This document shows, in pieces, positions 23,454-33,955 of a DNA stretch of 64,000 nt (its first letter is position 1; each line of letters begins with the position of its first letter). The notes below the pieces were generated by a model. It did not search any database. It was not told the DNA's origin and saw nothing but the letters and a program-made list of their open reading frames with translations. The translations under genes and the position numbers were made by a program. The stretch comes from Spirodela intermedia (lineage: Eukaryota; Streptophyta; Magnoliopsida; Alismatales; Araceae). Where the stretch lies: NCBI GenBank assembly GCA_902729315.2, contig LR746264.1, positions 7,285,878 through 7,349,877 on the forward strand, written 5' to 3'.

Positions 23454-25387
23454 ATGGGGAAGTCCTCTCCTCCCACCTCTCCCGCCTCCTCTTCTTCCTC
23501 ATCTGCTTCTCCTTCTTCCTGCCTATCTGCTCCCCCCTCTGGTTTCGACACCAGCAAGCCCAAGCTCAAACGCTCCAAGGAAGGCGGCCACTTGGAGAGG
23601 AGTCTTTGGGGAAATGGCAACGGCCGGAGGAGCTCCATGTACAGAGGAGTCACCAGGTGAGAGAAAACCAGCGTCTCTTCCTCCCGAATATTTCCATTCC
23701 TTCTCCCCCCCTCCCCCTGCGAAGTCTGAGATTTGTGATGCATGTAGGCACAGGTGGACGGGGAGGTACGAAGCTCACCTCTGGGACAAGAAGTGTTGGA
23801 ACCCAATTACCAAGAAGAAGGGGAGACAAGGTGAGATGAGCAGATAGCGATAACCAGATCACCACTCATGCCGGCATTGCGATGGTCTTCTCCCCTAATA
23901 TGGATACCATGCTCAACGTATCTGCATCTCGATGGATTTTCCTCCCCCGTCTTCCATTTCTTGGCCTGATGACGGTCTGCATCTTGTCGATTCTTGGTGG
24001 TGGCATGCAATCAATGACTTCGATCGGTGCGTCGTCTCCTTCCTCGTCATCCTCCTGGGGCTAGTCTACCTGGGTGAGTTGAAGATCCTTCACCCCTTCT
24101 GAATCGAGATTCACGACCATCTCCGTTCCCTTCACCGGTGGCCGCCTGACTGTTGCAGGAGCGTACGACGACGAGGAAGCCGCCGCCCGGACCTACGATC
24201 TCGCTGCTCTCAAATATTGGGGCCCGGATACCGTATTGAACTTCCCGGTGAGCCCACTTCTCCCTTCTCGTCCTCCATTTTCCCCCCCCAATCTACAAGA
24301 CGCCGGTTCTGCAAAATGCAGATGAACACATACGCGAAGGAGTTCGAGGAGATGCAGGCGGTGTCCAAGGAGGAGTACCTCGCCTCCCTCCGACGGAGCA
24401 GCAGCGGCTTCTCCCGAGGGGTCTCCAAGTACCGTGGCGTTGCCAGGTAGCATTCATCTGCTACCTGTCTCTCTCTCATCATCCTCTTTGCTGTTCACAG
24501 GGAGACCCCAAGCTTGTGACAAGAGGGGGGTAAAAAAGAAAGCTTGCCCAATTCGATTCCTTTGGTATTTATTTAATATCTGACGCCGGCGCTATGACTG
24601 CAGGCACCACCACAACGGGCGGTGGGAGGCGAGGATCGGCCGCGTGCTCGGGAACAAGTACCTCTACTTGGGCACCTTCGGTGCGATCCGCCCTCCGCCC
24701 TTCTCTCCTTCTTCCTCTCTTCCTCCTCTTCAGGCGGGCCTGTGTGGAATTCTCTCCGCCGGAGTAGAGGCGGAAGAGAAGGCCTCTTCCCTGCGACATA
24801 ACTACTCCTGCATGTGCGGCGCAGGCACGCAGGAGGAGGCGGCGCGGGCGTATGACAGGGCGGCGATAGAATACCGCGGGGTGAATGCGGTTACCAACTT
24901 TGACATCAGCTGTTACCTGAACGACGGCCGACAGCCGCTGCATCAGGAGCAGCAGAGAGAACTCCAGCTCCATCTGTCGGAGGAGCCTCTCGCCGGAAAT
25001 GTCTCCGGCGATGGCGGTGCCTTTCCTGAGAGATACCAGGAGGAGCCTCCCCAGCTGGTCGACGTCGGCCTTCCGGCCGTCGGCGACCCCGCCGGGGACC
25101 ACCCATGGGGCCTCCCTCTCGAACCCATCTTCGAGCCGTACCCTTCCGCCGTCTCCCCCTTCGGCGAGTACGGCGACTTGGAAGGGCTCTCCGGCACCAC
25201 CGCCTTCGAAGACAACATCGAGTGCTTCTTCGAGGAGCTTGAGGCCCAGGGCAAGAAGGAAGGCGGCGGCGGTGGTGGCGACGCCGCCGGCGACAACGGC
25301 GGCGGAGGCTACTCCGGCGACTCCTCCTCCTCCTCCTCCTCCATCAGCTCGAGCTCCTACGCTTTGCCGCTCAGCATCTGCTCCTGA
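23454..25387 (+). CDS. WRINKLED1-like AP2/ERF transcription factor with two AP2 domains
   Basis: A nuclear AP2-family factor; WRI1 and its close paralogues switch on glycolysis and fatty-acid synthesis genes in seeds or cuticle. Exons: 23454-23656, 23748-23830, 24065-24073, 24159-24247, 24322-24446, 24604-24680, 24825-25387; 1149 bp, 382 aa, frame kept throughout. AP2 domain 1 covers about 63-128 ([19 protein letters not shown], then [20 protein letters not shown]). AP2 domain 2 covers about 165-228 ([18 protein letters not shown], then [14 protein letters not shown]). The linker with [18 protein letters not shown] is typical of the WRI1/WRI3/WRI4 group. The 9-bp exon encodes the VYL element. 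The N-terminus is Ser-rich with a basic KPKLKRSK patch (possible nuclear signal); the C-terminus is acidic, then Gly- and Ser-rich. Which WRI paralogue it is cannot be told from this. Confidence 0.93.
24065..24073 (+). other. 9-bp micro-exon of the WRI1-like gene
   Basis: TCTACCTGG is preceded by an AG acceptor and followed by GTGAGT. The flanking exons end in a single G (23830) and resume with GA (24159), so the micro-exon completes codons for V-Y-L-G and gives the AP2 consensus Q-V-Y-L-G-A-Y. Without it the first AP2 domain would lose three residues. A 9-bp VYL exon is known from AP2-subfamily genes. Confidence 0.9.
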
Positions 25388-25753
25388 TCGAGCTTGATCA
25401 GATGAAAGGGACCAGAGGCGCGATCTTGCCGGCTCTGAAAGAGGAGAACCTGCCCCACCTGTACGGTTTCTAAAATGCAGAATAAACATATTTATATATA
25501 TATTTTCGCAAGTTGGGCATTTTTCGAAGGCACGTCAAGTGGGCCTTAATAGGCCAGATATTCCAGCCCTCTTAAGAAACTCCATCTAGTGGTTCCTCTT
25601 GTGGCCCATATCGAGTTAAAGTGGGCCGTAGATACCGGTGCCCTCTCTTTCCCCGACATCAATACTTGTTGGTGCCACCTCCTACCTGGTTCTTTTTGCC
25701 CCCTGGAAAGCGGGGTGCAAGAGGGTGCAAGAGGGTGCAAGAGGAAGGGCGAC
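25388..25753. other. short AP2-GDSL intergenic region with 10-bp tandem repeat
   Basis: Only 366 bp separate the AP2 stop from the GDSL start, in the same orientation. An AT tract (about 25490-25506) may belong to the AP2 3' UTR. The unit GTGCAAGAGG is repeated three times in a row at about 25715-25744, just before the GDSL start codon, probably in its 5' leader. A related leader is found before the decayed copy at 32.4 kb, without the triplet. Confidence 0.7.
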
Positions 25754-26855
25754 ATGGGCTCGAGGTTCTTGATTGGCTTCTTCGCTGTCGTCTCCCTGGC
25801 CGCGCGGAGATCGTCAATGGCTTCCTCTCTCGAGGAACCTCTGGTGGCCACAACCTCGGCCCTCTTTATTCTGGGCGACTCCTCCGTCAGCTGCGGCGAT
25901 GGTACATTCTTCCCTCTGCCGCCTGGCAACTCCTCCCGGCTTCTCTGCGACGACAGCGGCGGGCCGCGCCACCGTCTTCTTCCTGATCTTATCGGTGAGT
26001 TCAGCAGTTCTGACGACCTTTTTCTTTAGTTTCTTGATCGGGGAGTCTATCCCCTTCTCTTTCTTCGATCCCAAAGCTCCAATGATAATCCAAACCCTTT
26101 CCGGCGCAGCGGAAAGGATGGGGCTGCCCCCCGTCCCGTCGTTCTATCGGGCGAAGGGGACAGCGGATGGCCTGAGGAATGGGCTCAACTTCGGTACAGT
26201 GCCGGCCACGATCCTGAGCGGGGGATACACGTCCTTGTTCAGGGTTCAGGGGCTCTCTCAGCAGATCCGGCAACTTTACGACATCCTGCAGCTTCTGCAA
26301 CTACAGATACGCGCCGACGTATTCCGCGAGATCGTCTCCTCCGCCGTTTTCTATCTGTCCTTCGGCCGGGACGACTTCATCGATCTGTTCTTCCTCGACT
26401 CCTCAGGATTGATGCCCAAGTACGGACGGCGGGGTTTTCCGCGGCTTCTCGTCCCTCAAATGATGCAGGCCATCGAGGTAATCATCTCCCCCAGGGTCCA
26501 CCACCCAGCACACGTACCTCTGGTCGGCGACTGTGATTTCTGATTAGGGTTTCCGGGATGAAATGCTTCAGGATCTGTATAACGCAGGCGCGAGGAACAT
26601 CGTGGTGGCGGGAGTCGGCTCTCTGGGCTGCACTCCTCGTGTGATGTGGGAGGCACTCGCCGGCGGCGGGCTGGACGCGCAAGGCTGCGTGCGCGAAGTC
26701 AACGAGTTGTCTCTCGACTACAACGCTGGCCTCTTGGCGGCTCTCTCCGATCTCAATTCCCGCCTCCCCGGCGCGAGGATTGTCTTCTGCGACGTCTACG
26801 CTGGGATGCTGGAAATCATCTCCAACCCGGCCACCTACGGTATGGGCTAACATAA

Positions 26856-26890
<35 letters not shown>

Positions 26891-27178
26891 GACTGGTAGA
26901 GTGACTCCTGTACGCTGTCCATGGTCCATGGGGGAGAAGGATTTGCCGACGAGAAGAGGGCATGCTGCGGCTTGGGCTGGTACGGGGGGATGGTGGGATG
27001 CTTGGCGGCGGAGATGGCGTGCGAGGAACCATCGAGGAGGGTGTGGTGGGATCTCTACAACCCGACGGCCACCGTGAACGAGCTTCTGGCCAACTGGTCG
27101 TGGACCGGGGGCCCGCCGTCGATCTGCAGTCCCGGGACCTTGGGCGAGCTCGTTTCGTCCTCCTCGCTGGTTGACTAG
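25754..27178 (+). CDS. GDSL esterase/lipase-family protein lacking the catalytic His
   Basis: A secreted SGNH/GDSL-fold protein by family; residue loss suggests it is not a standard esterase. Exons: 25754-25994, 26110-26477, 26548-26839, 26940-27178; 1140 bp, 379 aa, a usual length. A hydrophobic N-terminus (FLIGFFAVVSLAA) looks like a signal peptide. Block I is present (LFILGDSSV, Ser43). Block II, normally with an oxyanion Gly (FASGGAG-like), reads NFGTVPAT. Block III, normally GxND, reads GRDD (Asn replaced by Asp168). Block V, normally DxxHP, reads WWDLYNPT: Asp338 kept, His replaced by Asn341 (AAC at 27059-27061). The Cys-rich ACCGLGWYGGMVGC segment is intact. The frame is open and all junctions are GT-AG, so the gene appears functional. 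From memory a plant GDSL subgroup shares LSFGxDD and DLYNPT; I could not check this. Intron 3 contains a CT microsatellite. Confidence 0.9.
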
Positions 27179-28876
27179 GGTCACCTCTTGTTCATCTCGG
27201 TCAGAGGGAAGGTCTGTGCGGTAGATACACCGTGCGATTTACTAATCACGACGTGTTGATGACCTTGTAAAAGCCGCGCGTCTATTGAATACGACAAGAG
27301 ACAAACCCCCCTCTCTCTCTCCCCCCTTTCGCTCTCTCATTAGTTACTATCACTTCGAACCCTTCAGACGGCGGAAGAGACGGCGTGGATTTTATTGGCG
27401 GCAGGAAAGAAATTCACACCACGTTAAGGTGAAATAATTCAGAAGCGAGCGAACCAGCGAGCGAGAGAGAGAGAGAGAGAGATGTTGGGCACATGACGCT
27501 CTAAGCGAGTACGTGGCCCAGTATTCAGCTCATATGGCGGCTGTGCAGAAGAAGAAGATGAACCGCATTAATGCGGAGAGAGAAGACGGGGTCCATGGGA
27601 GAACCGGGCACTGGACAGACCGATTCTCACGGATTTTCACGGGCCCAGTTGCGTGTATCGCGGGACCGGGTCACTGGAAGAGTAGGAAATGTCTGGACAG
27701 TTCCCGAGGTGCTCGAGGTGACTGGACAGACCGATTCTCACGGATTTTCACGGGTGTATGGCGGGACCGGGTCACTGGAAGAGGAGGAAATGTCTGGACA
27801 ATTCTCCTGTTTACAGCGTTCTTTCTTAATGATATTACATCAGATAAATATAACGTTGAAGTGGAACTTTCATCGTCGCCCGTAGACGTAGGAGGCTAAT
27901 CTCCTAACCACGTAAAATCATTGTGTCTCTTGGTCGTGAGTTGTTCATTTCCGCAAGTACATACTGGATATTTTACTCTAACAAGATAGAGAGAGAAGTC
28001 CCATTTCACGTTCACTCTTTCTCCCTCATAGGTTTACACAATCTATACGAAGGGAAACATAATTCGCACGTGTCTATCTTAAAAATCATGTTAAGCAAGG
28101 AAATAAAAGCAAAAATAAACGTATTTCTTTTCTAACTCCGTCAAAGGCAAGGTCTTTATGGTAAAGAAACGAAAATCGAGGATCAAAATTTACCGGAAAT
28201 TATGGGGAGCAGAGCCTTTAAATTATGGGGAAGCCTAAACTCATCCCATCTGGTGGCACGTTGAGGGAGAAACATGGTTTTTTTTGTACACAAATCCATT
28301 TAAACAAGGTCAATTATCAATAAGCCCCTTTTTGTTACTTTTTTAGACTTAAGTAGCTCCCTGCAAGCCGCCATGAATTCGTCTACAGTCGCTGAGCTTG
28401 GTCCATGTCGGTAGTCCCGTCTCCTTCCACCCCTTTCAGGCCGGCGTCGCCCGGCCCAGGAGCTCGTCTCCATGGCGTGCAATACTGTTGCTTATCGATT
28501 TTAGACGGCGTACGGTAAATAGTAGCAGGGTATCTAAGAATAGTCAGCGTAACCACGGGGGTTAAAAAGTTGGTCAATGGGGCTCACTTAGACTTATGGG
28601 GGTCGGCACAAAAAAGGACGACGTCATTCATACGTCTCCTAGACTGTAGGGAACCACAGACAGAAGAAGACTGCACATTTTTTATTTACTTTCTGAACAT
28701 TCGGGAAGAAAAAAATTCTGTCTCCTATCTAATCAAGGGTCAGACATTTACTACCTTGTTCACACGACACGAGCAAGAACACCGATCCCGATTGGTATCC
28801 TTTTTATTGGAGACAGAACGCGTGTAAAGACGTCATCGGCGTCATCGGAGCTCCAGGATCTGCTGGGAGCGATCCC
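27179..28876. other. GDSL 3' flank and spacer before the MATE gene
   Basis: No gene recognised. The first ~1.2 kb is the 3' flank of the GDSL gene; diverged versions of it are found downstream of the decayed copy at 53.63-54.39 kb, showing the duplication included non-coding flank. It contains a GA microsatellite at about 27462-27482 and the tandem repeat listed separately. The open frames here (for example 27513-27899) run through that repeat and have no recognisable domain. Confidence 0.65.
27609..27804. repeat. two tandem copies of a ~85-110-bp unit
   Basis: Both units start ACTGGACAGACCGATTCTCA and continue through GGATTTTCACGGG, CGGGACCGGGTCACTGGAAGAG and AGGAAATGTCTGGACA. The first spans about 27609-27719 and the second about 27720-27804. 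They are nearly identical apart from a short insertion in the first, so the duplication looks recent. Confidence 0.85.
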
Positions 28877-29793
28877 ATGGCGATTGAGGAAGATGATCAA
28901 AGAGCAAAGCCCTTCATTCCGCCGGGCGATGGCGTGGAGGGAGAAAGTTCCCCACATTCGGCGTTTCCGTCATCAGCCAGGCCTTTATGGGCCACATCGG
29001 CTCCACCGAGCTCGCGGCCTACGCCCTCGTCTTCACCGTCGTCGTCCGCTTCTCCAACGGTATCCTGGTGATTCCCCTCTCCGGCCAAATCTTCCTTCTC
29101 CCCGCCTATGAAACGACGGCGTTCCTCGTCACGTTGAGGAATTCGAGAGAACTACGCCGGCAACGTCGTCGTCGTCGTCCTTCCGACCATTTTCATGGGT
29201 TAAAGGTGGGCCACTTCTCTTTTCCGCAGCTGGAAATGTTTAGCGCGCTGGAAACGCTCTGCGGGCAGTTTTTCGGCGCGGGGCAGAATCACATGCTGGG
29301 CATCTATCTGCAGAGGTCATGGCTGGTACTGATGCCGTTTACGGCGGCGCTTCTCCCGCTCTTCCTCTTCACAACGCCCGTCCTGCGGCTGCTGGGCCAA
29401 GACGAGCCCGTGTCTCTCATGGCGGGGAAGATCTCGGTCTGGTGCATACCGGCGATCTTCTCCTACCCTTTTCCTGCACTGTCCAGATGTACCTCCAGGC
29501 CCAGAGCAGAAACCAGGTCATCACGTACTACACCGCGCTGTCCCTCACCGTACACGTCCTCCTCTCGTGGTTCCTGACGGCGAAGCTCGGCATGGGGGTC
29601 GCCGGCGTGATGGGCTCGACGATCATCGCCCTCTGGATTCCCGTCGTCGGCCAGCTGGTGTTCGTGGTGTGCGGAGGGTGCCCTGAAACATGGAACGGAC
29701 TCTCATGCGAAGCCTTCAAGGACCTGTGGGGCGTCGTCAAGCTCTCCTTCTCATCCGGTATCATGCTGTGGTAACAGCTCTCATCTCTTTCTT

Positions 29794-29831
<38 letters not shown>

Positions 29832-31656
29832 TTTCTTGCTTTCAAAGTGCAATCTCAGCACAAGCCACCGATAACGAGATTAGTTTTCCACAGTTTGGAG
29901 CTCTGGTACAACACCATCTTGGTCTTGTTAACGGGCCACATGGATGACGCCGAGATCTCCATCTACGCCCTCTCCATCTGGTATGCCCCTCATCGTGATA
30001 GAGGAATAAATTGACCGAATTTAATATTTATTTCTTATTTATTTCTCTTTTTATCTCTATATTTAATTCCCGTGAGATCGATGCCGTGTTCATTCGTCAG
30101 AAGTACATGCGCTGCTGTTCCCAATCGGGACAATTCAGAACCACGGAGAGCCGAAATCTGTCTTCAAACGATACACTTTCTTAAATCTCGTGCTCATTTT
30201 CTACCGTCTTTATTTTTTACTCGAATAATTCTTATTATAAGCCTATTTCGAGGACTATTTTTCCCATGTTCATGAGTCCGATCTTATCGTATATATGATT
30301 TTTTATAGATTATCATGATGCCGACTCAGAAAATTCACCATTTGATGTCCTTTTCGTTCATTTGATCCACAACCTTGGTTTTTAATGCATTGAATAAGAA
30401 AACTTTAATGCATAAATCCGTACCCCTGTTACTGTTATTGAAAATCATGACCGTCTTTCTTTACCAACCTCATCTATCCTGCATAAATCTTCCAAGTTCA
30501 CCTAAATAAAATCACGAACTTTGTCGTGATGATATATCACCCGTCCATAATAAATTAATCCTAAAAGCAAGTTCATATAGTAAGCCAAATTTCTTTATGG
30601 CCCGGCAAAAGCACTTGTTAAGATGTTCAATAAAGGCTCTTCTTCCAGCATCAACATAAACGGCTGGGAGATGATGATAGCCTTGGGGTTCCTCGCAGCA
30701 ATGGGGTATCTTCTCCTCCACAACGATGAATCAGTATTCCCTGAATCCGCTTGATTACCCGCCTCACCGAACCGTCTCCGTCCTCCCTCTCGCAGTGTAC
30801 GAGTGGCCAACGAGTTAGGAGCTGGGAGCGCCGACAAGGCCAAGTTCTCCATCCTCATCTGCGTCGCGACCCCATCCTCCATTGGATTCACCCTCTTCGT
30901 GATATTCCTCTTCCTCTGCGGCCGCATCTCCTACATTTTCTCAACCAGCTCCCTCGTCGCCGGGGCCGTCGCCAACCTGTCTGCTCTCCTGGCCTTCTCC
31001 ATTCTCCTGAACAGCGTCCAGCCGGTTCTCTCCGGTGATCTCCGAGACCTTCTCACCAGCGTCTTAAAGACGAGCGTGTTCAGCTCACTGCTCGTCCTGT
31101 ACCCGTTGCAGGAGTTGCCATTGGTGCAGGATGGCAGAGCACGGTCGCCTACGTCAACATCGCCTGCTATTATCTCGTTGGGATCCCTCTCGGAGTCGTT
31201 CTCGCTTACGTGATTGGTTTAGGCGTCAAGGTTTGACCGTCTCCGCATCCACTGACCTAGATTTCTGACCTTTTACAGGCTGCTCTGACTTGTTGACCAC
31301 AGGGTGTCTGGTTAGGAATGATACTCGGAATAGCTGTTCAAACTCTCGTTCTCACGTACATTACCTGTAGAACAGAGTGGGATCACCAGGTAATCTCAAA
31401 AATTGGAAAATATTTATTTTTCCCTGAGATTTTCAATGGGTCAGTGCAGCCTGCAATGCAGCGCCATTAATTTTCTCAAATTAAGGGCTTTTTTTTTTCT
31501 AGAATTATCTCTGGACCTCGGATGAATCCCGTCTCCCGTTTATGTTGATGCTTGTGCGTTCTTTAATCCTGGCAGGTCTTTGCTGCTCGATCGCGGTTAA
31601 AGAGGTGGTTAGTGTCGAAACCAGACAATGAAGATCCACCAAATGAGGAGGCCTGA
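28877..31656 (+). pseudogene. MATE/DTX efflux carrier gene with two frame breaks
   Basis: A multi-pass membrane antiporter of the plant DTX/MATE family, which exports metabolites or ions. Recognisable exons: about 28877-29067, 29230-29770, 29894-29980, 30649-30705, 30796-31034, 31112-31230, 31303-31389, 31576-31656, all joinable at GT-AG sites. Family motifs include SQAFMGHIGSTELAAYAL, SALETLCGQ, MLGIYLQRSW, QMYLQAQSRNQV, GHMDDAEISIYALSI and VANELGAGSADKAKFS. There are two defects. After MAWREKVP a frame change near a run of four C (28950-28953) is needed to reach TFGVSVISQAF, and the first membrane helix expected between them is missing. A one-base loss in a T run (29469-29472) shifts the frame before CTVQMYLQAQ. 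The rest of the gene is well kept. It is therefore either a young pseudogene or a good gene with assembly errors. Confidence 0.85.
29793..29827. repeat. (CT)n microsatellite in MATE intron
   Basis: About 17 CT dinucleotides in the intron between MATE exons 29230-29770 and 29894-29980. Simple repeat. Confidence 0.9.
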
Positions 31657-31937
31657 AATTACTTACCCTTAAAAAAAAAAAAGAGTACTTGTAAGTCTGA
31701 AGATTCCCCAGTGAAACTATCACGTAAATCTTCAGTTCGAAGGAAACAATCGTTGGAAATGTTGTGGTGTTTTCTCGACAGATTGATAGACAGACAGAAA
31801 ATCTAGTGAAGTATTTATGTTTTTAATTCTAGTTAATTCGAATATATCCAGTGGGTAGTCGCTATTTCGTTAAAACTAAGCCTTTTTGGCTTCACCATTC
31901 CACTCATATGCCCCCGTCCCCCCCTCCTCTCCACCCT

Positions 31938-31969
<32 letters not shown>

Positions 31970-32430
31970 GCTCTTGGTAGGGAAGCAGCCAGAGAGAGAG
32001 AGAGAGAGCGAGCGACAAGAGAGCACTATTCTTCTATTAGAGTTCCTTACAGCAGCGTTGGACATAATGCATATGATCTAAAGGGTAATTTAGTATTTTT
32101 TGATGAAATATTAAACAGTAGCAGAATTAGTTACAGGAGTGAGTAAGAAGGTAAGGGCCTAAGGTTCAAGAGAATGTTCATACGGGGCTTATCCATAGGA
32201 AGGCCTAAGACCAAATAAGCCTTAAATTTTAATACAACCAATTCATTCATTAACCTAAGCTGCTTCGTCGCGCTGCCGATCGCGACCTTTCCGATCCCGT
32301 GTCTATGAAGCTGGACGGAAGGCTGTTTTCGTGCAGTTGTTCGCTCCCATCTCTCTCTCTCTCTCTCGCGCGCACACACACACACACACACACAACGCAC
32401 GCACGTACGCACGCACGCACGTATCTATGG
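31657..32430. other. spacer with CT/GA inverted tract and CA repeat
   Basis: No coding region is recognised. A (CT)n tract at about 31941-31968 is followed after about 20 bases by a (GA)n tract at about 31991-32008, forming an inverted repeat (CT then GA on the same strand). A (CA)n tract with flanking CG/ACGC repeats lies at about 32369-32420. The open frames crossing these repeats are repeat-derived (Ser-Leu or Arg-Glu runs). Confidence 0.75.
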
Positions 32431-33586
32431 TCGGGCTTAAAGTCGATGTGGGCCGAAACCCTTACCGGAAGATGGAGTTTTTGGCTTCTTCGCCGCCGTC
32501 TCCATGGCCGCTCGGAGATCGTCAGTGGCTTGTTCTCTCGAGGAGACTCCGATGGCCGCAGCCTCAGCCCTCTTTATTCTGGGTTACTGATACGTACCTC
32601 GGGTCGAGTGAAATAAGACACGGGGAAGTTGGCTAAGGGTTGACTGCGAACAGTCTGTTTGACTAGAGCTCAAGCTCGGTTACAACCGGACAGGGTCACA
32701 CCACACAGAGTGAGAGAGTAAGAGAGTGAGACAGGGGGAACAAAAGAGGAAGAGTCCCGATGGGGCTCTTCTAGATCAGGGGGAAGGGGGAAGGCTAGTT
32801 CGAGTTAGCCGATCTTCAGGCTCCGCAGAGACTCCACCAAAAAGACCTCTTCCCCCTTCTACTCGTGGTTCTGATCTTATAGATTGGTTGTGTCGACCGT
32901 TTGGTCGACACTTCTGCCGAATCCGTTGAGTCCCTCTGGGAGACCCGACGGCCCGATATCCAATCTTAACGGCCTGACCGTTTCAGAACCTTGCCGTCAT
33001 GGTCCAACGGTGTTGGACCGCCCGCGTCGTTTTCTGCTACTGGGCTGTTCTCAGTCTGTTGTCCTGGGCCTCTGGATCTTTACTTTGAGCAGAACCTCAC
33101 CGGCCGGGTCTCTGTCCACTTGGCAATGGATTTGTGGCCAGAGCCTCAATAGTTACTCCGTTAGCGGCGGCAATGACATGATCTTCTCTCTGCCGCTCGG
33201 CAATTCCTCCCGGCCTCTGTGCAATGACGGCGGCGGCCGCGCCACCGTCTTCTTCCTGATCTCATCGGTGAGTTCACCAGTTCCGACGACCTTCTTTTTC
33301 TTTAGTTTCTTGATTGGGGAGTCTTTTCCCTTCTCTTTTTTTGATTCCAAAGCTTGATGATAATCAAAACCCTTTCCTGTGCAGCAGAAAGGATGGGGCG
33401 AGGGGGACAGCAAATGGCCTGAGGAATGACCTCAATTCGGTACAATGCCAGTCATGATCTTCGCAGTCGTTACACATCCTCATTCCAAGTTCAAAGGCTC
33501 ACCTAGCAGATCTGGCAGCTCTACGACATCTTGCAGCTCCTATAACTACAGATGGGACAACTTCATTGATCTAGTCTTCCAAAATG
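32430..33586 (+). pseudogene. GDSL-B pseudogene, exons 1-2 (left part)
   Basis: A decayed segmental copy of the GDSL gene at 25754. Leader and exon 1 match at about 32465-32580 (FFAAVSMAARRSS, then SALFILG), followed by a stop and a foreign insertion. Exon 1 resumes at about 33151 (SVSGGNDMIFSLPLGNSS), then the exon 1 donor (about 33267) and intron 1 are recognisable. Exon 2 starts near 33385 (AERMG) with frame breaks and stops, ending at an equivalent of the FGRDDFIDLFF segment (about 33555-33580) where a copia element is inserted. Introns are retained, so it arose by DNA duplication, not retroposition. Confidence 0.85.
32580..33150. mobile_element. ~570-bp insertion in GDSL-B exon 1
   Basis: Sequence absent from the intact paralogue interrupts exon 1 and is flanked on both sides by GTTACT (32580 and 33151 regions), consistent with a 5-6-bp target-site duplication. 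It starts TGATACGTACC and ends ...GCCTCAATA. It is richer in GC than its surroundings and holds two near-perfect hairpins: GTGTCGACC-GTTT-GGTCGACAC (about 32889-32910) and GGTCCAAC-GGT-GTTGGACC (about 33001-33019). It codes for nothing recognisable. It may be a solo LTR or other non-autonomous element; its family is unknown to me. Confidence 0.65.
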
Positions 33587-33955
33587 TGTTATATATTAGA
33601 ATTAATCTCAATGTGAATAATTATATATATATATAATATTATGGGGTTATCATTGAATTAATTCTACTTAAATTAATTTATTAAAAATTTAAATATTTGA
33701 GATTACGACCTCTCTCGTAAGTACAAGTATAGATATAAATGTGTAGAGACCAAGTATTATTCTAATTTTATGATGGACTAACTTAGAAAAAGATATAAAG
33801 AGACTAACCACCTCTTGTCTATAAAGACACTAAGAAATTATCTTGTGCTGATCTAAAAGGTCATCATCGTATTTACACGTTTATGTTTTTAATTTATTCT
33901 CATTATATCTTATCATTCTCCATTTATCTCAATATTAAATCCTTCAGATTCAACA
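33587..33955 (+). repeat. copia 5' LTR
   Basis: Matches the 3' LTR at 43586-44028. It starts TGTTATATATTAG and ends ...TTCAACA, with the primer-binding site two bases downstream. Confidence 0.85.

Noticed and set aside
24569-25489. 306-codon minus-strand ORF
   Set aside because: Antisense to the last exons of the WRI1-like gene; a GC-rich shadow frame.
27609-27804. Possible CRISPR-like repeat array
   Set aside because: Only two long tandem units without regular spacers, in a plant genome.
27513-27899. 128-codon ORF 3' of the GDSL gene
   Set aside because: Built from the tandem repeat at 27609-27804; no homology and no conserved counterpart in the duplicated flank.
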